5,779 nucleotides of DNA from Bacteroidota bacterium (lineage in GTDB: Bacteria; Bacteroidota; Bacteroidia; Bacteroidales; PUMT01), in the NCBI GenBank assembly GCA_003556985.1, contig PWPZ01000182.1:1-5779 (forward strand), in the 5' to 3' direction. The notes under the pieces were generated by a model, which saw only the letters and a program-made list of their open reading frames with translations, was not told the DNA's origin and made no database searches. Shown here piece by piece: positions 1 through 5,779 of this stretch. A program made the position numbers and the translations under genes. Within the stretch, counting starts at the first letter, position 1. Every line of letters begins with the position of its first letter.

Positions 1-63
1 GGCCTTTGAACATTATTACCGGGTCAGGGTAGAAAAACTTGTCATATATTACCAAAAGGGGTT

Positions 64-1407
64 TCATAAATATCCGGATGGGAATTTCCAGGGTTCACGG
101 TATACCGGAGTTGCAAGCCTGGCCGCTTCTTCATCACCCACAATTTTTTCATTGACGGGATCGAAATTAATTGATCTTCCAAGCTGCATTGAAAGAACAC
201 TTAATGCAATCGGGACGTCAACCTTTACATGATATTCAGGATTGCATGAAGGCTGCTTGCGCGTTTTGATTGACTCTACCCACTCAAGACGGTGGCCGGG
301 GACAGGGGGAATTGATACAGGCGGTGTAGCCATACCTTTCATTCTGTCACCCTCCGGATAAACCTCGTGACTATTATAGTCAGTCCGCAATGTACCGTTA
401 ACACCATGAAAATATATCCCAAGCCGGCGCCTGCTTTCCTGACCGCGCAGGAAATCAAAACCATAGCTGTTTGAAGATGACTGCATCCAGGTCATGGTAA
501 GATCCGGGTAACGCCAGATTACTTCATGATTGTCATAGGCATCACCATCGTCATTAATGATAAACCTTCCACCAGATGCACTGATCTCAGATGGGTAACC
601 AAGTTCCAGCGCCCATACGGGAAGATCAATGATATGTGGCGCCATCCCGGGTGTCCATCCACCACTGAAATCCATCCAGAAGCAATGATAAAATGCATTC
701 TTTACCAAATTTGGATTAAAGGGCTGCATGCGTGCCGGACCAACCCACATATCCCAATCCATGCCCCTGGGTATTCTTCTTGAATTATTACCAAGGCCAA
801 TGCCATGCGGAGCTTCATTCATAACAAAGAATGTACGTACAGTTCCAATATTCCCTAAATTACCCGACCTAACCAGTTCAACCATACGGCGGTAATGTTC
901 ACTTGCGTGAATCTGGGTTCCTACCTGACACATAGAACCATACTTTCTCACTGCATTTCTTACTGCCAGACTCTCACTGAAATGCATTGTCATAGGCTTT
1001 TCCACATATATGTCCAATCCGGCTTCAGCAGCCTCAATTGTCTGTATGGCATGCCAGTGCGCAGGAGTTCCGATAATGACAGCATCCAGCCCGTTATGCT
1101 GAAGCAGTTCCCTGTAATCAGTATAACCGGTACACTTATATTGATCTACTACAGGATCCAGTCTTTCCTTCCATACATCACACGCTGCTGCAACCACAAC
1201 ATCAGGATGCATGGTACATTCAGAAAGGTTTTTTACACCTAATTCGCCGCATCCGATCAAACCTATATTGATCTTATCACTGGGAGCAGAAAATCTGCTA
1301 CCCCTGATGAAGGAATAAGGGACGACAAATGGTGCGACAAAGGCGGCCGAGGTTGTTTTCACAAACTCCCTCCTTGTAAATGCAGTACTTTTATTGATTT
1401 TTTTCAT
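64..1407 (-). CDS. Tat-exported Gfo/Idh/MocA family oxidoreductase
   Basis: Complete 447-residue NAD(P)-dependent sugar oxidoreductase-like protein. The N-terminus has a twin-arginine signal: TRREFVK at residues 11-17, then a hydrophobic stretch at about 19-33, so the protein is probably folded with its cofactor and exported by Tat. The Rossmann domain starts at about residue 45 with the dinucleotide-binding GCGELG (52-57). It continues with an acidic D77 at the end of beta-2, GTPAHWH (113-119) and EKP (136-138), whose K137 is the family's catalytic lysine. The C-terminal substrate domain contains GGWTPGMAPHIID (249-261). In most relatives this motif reads GG-x3-DWG-x-H-x2-D. Here H258 and D261 are kept, but the canonical Asp position is G254. 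The length fits secreted members of the family. It is the last gene of the visible array, 126 bp after the sulfatase, with no Shine-Dalgarno before the ATG. The ATG is supported because it gives a normal Tat n-region. Family is certain; the substrate and even the reaction type (dehydrogenase, oxidoreductase or redox-assisted hydrolase) are unknown. Confidence 0.93.
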   Translation of the reverse strand: MKKINKSTAFTRREFVKTTSAAFVAPFVVPYSFIRGSRFSAPSDKINIGLIGCGELGVKNLSECTMHPDVVVAAACDVWKERLDPVVDQYKCTGYTDYRELLQHNGLDAVIIGTPAHWHAIQTIEAAEAGLDIYVEKPMTMHFSESLAVRNAVRKYGSMCQVGTQIHASEHYRRMVELVRSGNLGNIGTVRTFFVMNEAPHGIGLGNNSRRIPRGMDWDMWVGPARMQPFNPNLVKNAFYHCFWMDFSGGWTPGMAPHIIDLPVWALELGYPSEISASGGRFIINDDGDAYDNHEVIWRYPDLTMTWMQSSSNSYGFDFLRGQESRRRLGIYFHGVNGTLRTDYNSHEVYPEGDRMKGMATPPVSIPPVPGHRLEWVESIKTRKQPSCNPEYHVKVDVPIALSVLSMQLGRSINFDPVNEKIVGDEEAARLATPVYREPWKFPSGYL

Positions 1408-1425
1408 TATCTGGAAAATTAAAAT

Positions 1426-1439
1426 TTACGTAAGCTTAC
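1426..1439. promoter_or_regulatory. Overlapping palindromes upstream of the oxidoreductase gene (possible operator)
   Basis: The 126-bp gap between the sulfatase stop and the oxidoreductase start contains TTACGTAA (1426-1433) overlapping GTAAGCTTAC (1430-1439). Both are perfect palindromes, 19-32 bp before the ATG, where a regulator could act on a gene-specific promoter. Short palindromes arise often by chance in AT-rich spacers, and no clear promoter boxes accompany them. The only possible match to the Bacteroidota TTTG / TAnnTTTG pattern in this gap is poor. A weak hairpin (CAGCAT at 1455-1460 with GTGCTG at 1475-1480, 14-nt loop, one G-T pair) has no T-run and is not a convincing terminator. 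The gap is otherwise featureless. Confidence 0.2.
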
Positions 1440-1533
1440 CTTATTTGTAATTAGCAGCATATGAAGAATACTGCGTGCTGTTATTCAAACAATTGTATCA
1501 ACCTGAAAATCTCACTTATATGGCTTTTATCTC

Positions 1534-2976
1534 CTAATCTCCTTTGTAACCTGGATTCATTGTATGCATAACGGGATTAGTCCTTTTTAACCAGTTATCG
1601 AGTTTATCGAGCAGCTCCCTCTTCATCCCGGGGAAACTTTCCGATATATCCCGGGTTTCCCCAATATCATCATTAAGATTATATAATTCAACAGTTGGCG
1701 GGTCATAAAATTCAATCAGTTTATAATCACCTGACCGGATTGCAGCTCCCGGCCGGTTTCCATGAGGAGAATAATGAGGATAATACCAATGAAGATCTAT
1801 GTAAATATCTGATGATTCACTGTCGAAATCACTGACAAGGGATCGTCCGTCAAGGGGTGAACCCGGCATTGCCTTATCACCTGCAATATCAACAATGGTG
1901 GCAAATAAATCTTCTGTGATCGTCAGGTTCTCACTCACCCTTCCGGGTTTGATCACACCAGGCCAGCGAATTATCAGGGGGACTCTTAGTCCGCCCTCAT
2001 ACAGATGTCCTTTCCCACTGCGAAAGGGACTATTATCCGCTACGGGAAAACCTTCTCCATCAAATACCCCTTCAACATCCAGGGCACCATTATCGGAAGC
2101 AAATATTACAACTGTGTTGTCTGCCAGATTCAGATCATCCAGTGCTTGCAACAACCGTGCTACATTATGGTCAACGCTTTCAACCATGGCAGCGTAAACC
2201 GGATGAATAACAGTACCATCCAAAATGGATTTGTATTTATCAATCAGTTCCACGGGTGCCTGCAAAGGAGTATGAACAGCATAGTGCGGCAGATATAAAA
2301 GGAAGGGCTTCTCTTTATATTGCCCCATAAATTTTATGGCTTCATCGGTTAGCCTGTCGGTAAGATACTCCCCGGGCCCGCCTCCTTTCATTGTGGGAAT
2401 TGCTGCATTCCAGGGGGTCGCAGGATTTTCATAAGGGTAAAAATGGCTTGGCGGCATGCCATGAGTCCATCCGGCAACATTATAATCAAACCCCATATCG
2501 GTTGGCCAGTGCCCTTCCCTGCCCACATGCCATTTCCCGATACTGATGGAAGTATAGCCCAGGGGTTTAAGAGCTTCAGCAATGGTCAGCTCTTCGTGCG
2601 GAAGATCCAGCAAATCGTTTGGCGGAATAATACGGCTGTGCGGTGGATGCCGGTGCTTTTCGCCCCGTGGGATATGCCCGGTAAAATTTACCCTGGCAGG
2701 ATTTTTACCTGTGAGCAACGCAACTCTTGTAGGCGAACATACCGGTGAGGAAGAATACGCATTGGTCCACCGCATTCCCTCGCTGGCCAGGCGGTCAATA
2801 GCAGGGGTTTCGATATATTGTTGCCCGTAACAACCAATATCCTGGGAGCCCATATCATCAATAAAAATGATTAAAAAATTAGGTGGCTCCACAGGGCTTT
2901 CAACACAACCGGACAAACTTAAAATCCCGATTGCGGATAATCCCGGTAAAAAGTGCTTCATGTAAAAATCTTTCAT
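1534..2976 (-). CDS. Lipoprotein type I sulfatase (arylsulfatase-like, formylglycine-dependent)
   Basis: Complete 480-residue sulfatase that hydrolyses a sulfate ester, presumably on a carbohydrate. Every standard active-site position is present: D40 and D41 (FIDDMG), the formylglycine precursor C80 in CSPTR with R84 and the following LTG, K148 and H150 in GKWH, H235 in HYAVHTP, D295-N296 in SDNG, and K322 in SGKG. The C-terminal subdomain follows from about residue 385. LSGC ending at C24 is a good lipobox, so a membrane-anchored, exported enzyme is inferred. Starting at Met6 (ATG at 2959-2961) would give a more typical signal peptide; neither ATG has a clear Shine-Dalgarno, so the start is uncertain by five codons. 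NPARVNFTGHIP (92-103) and GEYLTDRLTDEA (202-213) recall sulfatases grouped in SulfAtlas S1_16, which includes galactose- and GalNAc-4-sulfatases. That subfamily guess is from memory and tentative. It needs a separate Cys-to-formylglycine maturase, not encoded here. It lies 56 bp after the DUF6807 gene, probably in the same transcript. Confidence 0.96.
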   Translation of the reverse strand: MKDFYMKHFLPGLSAIGILSLSGCVESPVEPPNFLIIFIDDMGSQDIGCYGQQYIETPAIDRLASEGMRWTNAYSSSPVCSPTRVALLTGKNPARVNFTGHIPRGEKHRHPPHSRIIPPNDLLDLPHEELTIAEALKPLGYTSISIGKWHVGREGHWPTDMGFDYNVAGWTHGMPPSHFYPYENPATPWNAAIPTMKGGGPGEYLTDRLTDEAIKFMGQYKEKPFLLYLPHYAVHTPLQAPVELIDKYKSILDGTVIHPVYAAMVESVDHNVARLLQALDDLNLADNTVVIFASDNGALDVEGVFDGEGFPVADNSPFRSGKGHLYEGGLRVPLIIRWPGVIKPGRVSENLTITEDLFATIVDIAGDKAMPGSPLDGRSLVSDFDSESSDIYIDLHWYYPHYSPHGNRPGAAIRSGDYKLIEFYDPPTVELYNLNDDIGETRDISESFPGMKRELLDKLDNWLKRTNPVMHTMNPGYKGD

Positions 2977-3032
2977 GACGTTACATAAATTATAAGGGAT
3001 AAAACATTTTCAGATCAGAATGAGTATCAGGA

Positions 3033-4349
3033 TTATTCTGCTGTTTCACTCTTACGAAAACTGCAGATTGGATTTACCTCTGAATTAAATGCATCCCATC
3101 TCATCTCGGAGATATTTACATCTGGTTTTCCTCCGGCATGAACCACCAATCTGTATCTCAATATCAGAGGTTCGTTTTTTACAAGCGAATATCTTGTTCC
3201 CGAAGCCGGAAAAGTAGGCTGCACCCATGACAAATTCGGGTATTCGACCCAGTCACCGGGATAATCAGGGTTGTCCTGATGTTGTAAAACCATTAGCCCG
3301 GAAAAAGATTCAGCTCCTTTAAATTTGCCACTCAGATCTGACCATGCCCTGATTGGCTTTAGTTCACTTTCGCCAGTAAAATATGATATTTCCTGTGATT
3401 CAGGAAGCTGCATCCTGATGTTCAATCCGCCATAGCTATTTTTACCACGGGTAGCAAAAGTAATACCTTCTTTCAGTGCAACGAATTTAAAGGCCATATC
3501 AATTACCCTGCTTGCTGAAGATGCCTTGTAAGCTCTTATTAAAGTATGTTCTCGCACTATTGGTTCGACATCTTCCCACATCCATAAATTTTCAGCTATT
3601 ATTTGGGCAAAAACAGGACCATTTATATATTCCAATTCGCCTGTGGGCCGTGCAAAAACGGTTTGCAAAGCATGCAGATCACCCATTTCCGATCCATATT
3701 CCACCTCAGGCCAGGCCCAGTAAATACCCCTGTGATGAGGATGGGCACCCTCTGGCCAGTCCCTGGTCAGCATCTCACCTTCCAGTCCCCACACCGGATG
3801 AATATAATTGCTTCTGGGGACCGCATATATACTGGTTGTAACAAACGTATCCGCCTCGGTTCTTATATGCCGTTCCAATTCCTCATAATCAAGACGTACT
3901 ACATCATCCTCATAAACAGTCTGGTAATTATATTGCAGGACCTTTTCATTTTCCTCTGCAATTACAAACTGTCCGCTTTCCGGATCCTTATTTACTTTGA
4001 CTAACCGACTAAAGGGAAACTCACTTTCAGTTAGTTTAAATCTTCTCAAACCAGGTTCTCCCTCCGGCATAATCATGACAACGCTTGACTTTGCCCCTTT
4101 ACCGGAATTTTCTATCTGCACAGGCACAAAAGACTCTTCTTCAGAGCCGGAAGAGACGTCCAGTAGAGCAAGACGGCCTTCTTCAGCAGCTGTTTTCTGA
4201 CTTTTATTCAATTTAATTGTCAAAGAAACCGGAGCATTGGTTTCTCCAAATACTCCATCACTGTCATCAATTATCAAAATATCCTGTTTACAGGAAAATG
4301 AAATGATGCAGCAAATAAAAAATGAAATTAACTTTTTTATCCGGCTCAT
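3033..4349 (-). CDS. DUF6807 ('PmoA-like', PF14100) family lipoprotein, function unknown
   Basis: Complete 438-residue exported protein. The N-terminus has KK at 5-6, a hydrophobic run at 7-19 and a cysteine at residue 20 in SFSC, a plausible if loose lipobox. Residues about 38-140 form a beta-rich N-terminal part common in this family. The core starts with VLQYNYQTV (137-145) and contains PRSNYIHPVWG (178-188), GEMLTRDWP (191-199) and the histidine cluster HPHHRGIYWAW (203-213), the strongest family signature. The end has HQDNP (357-361) and LRYRLVVHAGG (397-407), also typical. The family has been called 'methane oxygenase PmoA', but this protein has none of the membrane helices of a particulate methane monooxygenase subunit, and that name should not be carried over. 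In many bacteria these proteins sit beside exported Gfo/Idh/MocA oxidoreductases and sulfatases, as here, so a role in sugar processing is inferred. The start ATG is 10 bp after the upstream stop. An AGGAA (4363-4367, minus) inside the end of the upstream gene is 13 nt away, too far for a convincing ribosome site. Confidence 0.88.
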   Translation of the reverse strand: MSRIKKLISFFICCIISFSCKQDILIIDDSDGVFGETNAPVSLTIKLNKSQKTAAEEGRLALLDVSSGSEEESFVPVQIENSGKGAKSSVVMIMPEGEPGLRRFKLTESEFPFSRLVKVNKDPESGQFVIAEENEKVLQYNYQTVYEDDVVRLDYEELERHIRTEADTFVTTSIYAVPRSNYIHPVWGLEGEMLTRDWPEGAHPHHRGIYWAWPEVEYGSEMGDLHALQTVFARPTGELEYINGPVFAQIIAENLWMWEDVEPIVREHTLIRAYKASSASRVIDMAFKFVALKEGITFATRGKNSYGGLNIRMQLPESQEISYFTGESELKPIRAWSDLSGKFKGAESFSGLMVLQHQDNPDYPGDWVEYPNLSWVQPTFPASGTRYSLVKNEPLILRYRLVVHAGGKPDVNISEMRWDAFNSEVNPICSFRKSETAE

Positions 4350-4359
4350 ATTCTATATG

Positions 4360-5779
4360 CTATTCCTGTTTTTTAAAAAGCCACATTTCAGCAATTTTGT
4401 TACCCCGTCCGGTTGAACCGCGTCCCGGTTCCATGTTCCATGTCAATGTTAAACTTCCTCCTCTCGTTGCTTCATATGGAATATCAAAGATCCGGGGCTC
4501 TATCGTAAAATTGGGCATATCGATATAATCGTGTACAATGATATCATCATTTGCCATCAACTGCACTGGTCCGCGCAAATAAATTATCTTAACCTGATAC
4601 CGGGCATGCCTGTCCAGATCCGGATAATGCATCTTAAGAGGAGTTTCAAACAAAGTATGTATATACCGTTTCCAGGAAGTCCTCCAGGTTTGGGTTTGAG
4701 GCGTCCTGACCCGCCACCCGATAAATGGAGAATGCCAGAACCCGGGATCCTCCCGGTAGCTTTTTCCGGGAACTAAATGAGGATTGTTCCCAAGATCACC
4801 AAAATCAGTGTAAAATCCACCCGGACCCGGATTTTCCCAGTTTAATATCCTCTCTATCTCAACAAGACGCTCGTCCTCATCAGTGAGAAGAACTATGCGA
4901 TCAAACATTTCTTCCAGCCAGTTGCGGTTATTGAGAGGACGGTCAATCAAATCAAGATTGGCACCCCTCTCTACGCTTATGGCATGATACTTATCAACGC
5001 TTAACTGCATCCGGATGCTCTGAAAAAGTGCTTCTGCAAGTTCAAACACCCTTTGCCTCCAATCCTCCGATACTCTTTCCAGCCTGGCTTTATTCAATAT
5101 TTCCATAGCCTCTTTCATGGCCAGACGTGAGCCAAGCTCCGGTGCCCTCCGGAGTATATTCAGTGCAGCATCCTCCAGGTGTGTCTCATAAATCAACCGG
5201 CTTCTTATATATGCATCATAATAGGAACGGTACAAAGCCTGTTGAAACCTCCAGTTCAGTTTTACATCAGGCAATGCAGCTTTCTCCATCGACTGAAACT
5301 TTGCAAGTGTATTATAAACTGCATTATTGCTTAATAGCGGACCATTCCAGTTTTGCTCAAGGCTTAAAAGTCCCTGTGCAAAATCATCCGTATAACCGGG
5401 GCCAATGAAATACCGGCTGTAATCATGCAATATCTCCAGCAGATCAGCATCCGGATTCCATCCGAGACCACTCCAGACAATCTTGTTAACATCATCATTA
5501 ACACCCTCGGAATAAGTAATAAATCCTTCACTGCTCTCGAGGCTCACAGCATGGAAAATAGTAGATTGATCAACAGGCCGCGGATTGATAGGTTCACGGT
5601 TCAGGGTCGCTGCATACGCCAGGTCCCATTCAGGCACGGGATATTCACACTGAATTGTGTGGGTAATATCAGGATAGCGCCTGATACGGTATCTGCCGGG
5701 AATAACCTTACGTAAATTGTCAACGGTCATACGGACCCAGGGACCGTGAACTATGCCTGTCAGCCATTCGGGTTCCTCA
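4360..5779 (-). CDS. C-terminal part of a large glycoside-hydrolase-like protein (5' end outside window)
   Basis: Partial gene. The frame ends at TAG (4360-4362) and stays open to the right edge: 16 more codons, EEPEWLTGIVHGPWVR, precede the ATG at 5728-5730, so that ATG is most likely internal. About 472 residues are visible. Numbering from that Met, the first 110 residues hold RYPDITHTIQCEYPVP (18-33), REPINPRP (45-52) and YSEGVNDDVNKIVWSGLGWNPDAD (73-96), which look like the end of a TIM-barrel-type glycosidase domain; similar SEG-x-D-x-NK-x-LGWNPDAD segments occur in DUF4838-like proteins. A mainly helical region follows (about 93-300). Next come GGFYTDFGD (304-312) and HLVPGKSYREDPGF (318-331), then a beta-sandwich end (about 372-456) with FDIPYEATRGGSLTLTWN and GRGNKIAEMW. 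I recognise this layout from large uncharacterised hydrolase-like proteins of Bacteroidota, Planctomycetota and Verrucomicrobiota, but cannot assign a GH family. The expected catalytic acids would mostly lie outside the window. It is the first visible gene, 10 bp before the DUF6807 gene, so the two are surely one transcript. Confidence 0.8.
   Translation of the reverse strand, partial: EEPEWLTGIVHGPWVRMTVDNLRKVIPGRYRIRRYPDITHTIQCEYPVPEWDLAYAATLNREPINPRPVDQSTIFHAVSLESSEGFITYSEGVNDDVNKIVWSGLGWNPDADLLEILHDYSRYFIGPGYTDDFAQGLLSLEQNWNGPLLSNNAVYNTLAKFQSMEKAALPDVKLNWRFQQALYRSYYDAYIRSRLIYETHLEDAALNILRRAPELGSRLAMKEAMEILNKARLERVSEDWRQRVFELAEALFQSIRMQLSVDKYHAISVERGANLDLIDRPLNNRNWLEEMFDRIVLLTDEDERLVEIERILNWENPGPGGFYTDFGDLGNNPHLVPGKSYREDPGFWHSPFIGWRVRTPQTQTWRTSWKRYIHTLFETPLKMHYPDLDRHARYQVKIIYLRGPVQLMANDDIIVHDYIDMPNFTIEPRIFDIPYEATRGGSLTLTWNMEPGRGSTGRGNKIAEMWLFKKQE

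Noticed and set aside
1..63. Possible start of a further minus-strand gene (ATG at 11-13) downstream of the oxidoreductase
   Set aside because: Only about four codons would fall in the window, and no ribosome site is visible. No terminator hairpin is visible here either, so the operon may or may not continue.
895..1242. Plus-strand open frame of 115 codons opposite the oxidoreductase gene
   Set aside because: It lies wholly inside a strongly supported minus-strand gene, has no recognisable domain, and its composition (many Cys, His and Ser) is that of an antisense shadow.
1455..1480. Hairpin in the spacer as a terminator between the sulfatase and the oxidoreductase
   Set aside because: The stem is only six pairs with a wobble, the loop is 14 nt and there is no T-run.
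2443..2830. Overlapping plus-strand open frames opposite the sulfatase gene
   Set aside because: The minus-strand frame carries conserved sulfatase residues throughout this stretch; the plus-strand products are low-complexity shadows.
2989..2994. TATAAT on the minus strand just upstream of the sulfatase gene, as a -10 box
   Set aside because: It ends only 12 nt before the ATG, has no matching -35 element, does not fit the Bacteroidota TAnnTTTG pattern, and AT-rich spacers give this by chance.
3603..4004. Plus-strand open frame of 133 codons opposite the DUF6807 gene
   Set aside because: It is antisense to the best-conserved part of the DUF6807 core, and no family or signal is recognisable in the product.
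1..5779. CRISPR array, tRNA, rRNA, insertion sequence or long repeat
   Set aside because: Nothing of the kind was seen on reading both strands. About 96 percent of the window is accounted for by four intact or edge-cut reading frames, with no frameshift or internal stop.

Overview
The window reads as a piece of a bacterial carbohydrate-degradation locus. Four genes lie head to tail on the minus strand, and nothing convincing is coded on the plus strand. In transcription order (right to left) they are: the C-terminal part of a large protein resembling glycoside hydrolases (4360-5779, running off the right edge); a lipoprotein of the DUF6807 family, often labelled 'PmoA' (3033-4349); a lipoprotein type I sulfatase with a complete active site (1534-2976); and a Gfo/Idh/MocA oxidoreductase with a twin-arginine export signal (64-1407).

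Spacing is 10 bp between the first and second genes, 56 bp between the second and third, and 126 bp between the third and fourth. The first two are almost certainly co-transcribed and all four may be. The last gap is long enough for its own promoter and holds two small overlapping palindromes. Bases 1-63 lie downstream of the oxidoreductase; only an unsupported ATG (11-13, minus) is visible there.

The host is most likely a member of Bacteroidota. The reasons are two lipoprotein-type signals on carbohydrate-active proteins, a Tat-exported Gfo/Idh/MocA protein, no clear Shine-Dalgarno sequences, AT-rich spacers and moderate GC (judged by eye). Planctomycetota, Verrucomicrobiota and related groups carry the same families and cannot be excluded.

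All three complete products carry export signals, so the chemistry is inferred to be periplasmic or at the cell surface: desulfation of a sulfated sugar, action of a hydrolase-like enzyme on the glycan or glycoside, and a redox step on a sugar by the Tat-exported oxidoreductase. The DUF6807 protein has no established activity. The substrate cannot be read from the sequence. The two most notable points are the missing canonical catalytic aspartate of the oxidoreductase (a glycine is in its place) and the pairing of two poorly characterised families (DUF6807 and the unassigned hydrolase-like protein) with a sulfatase.
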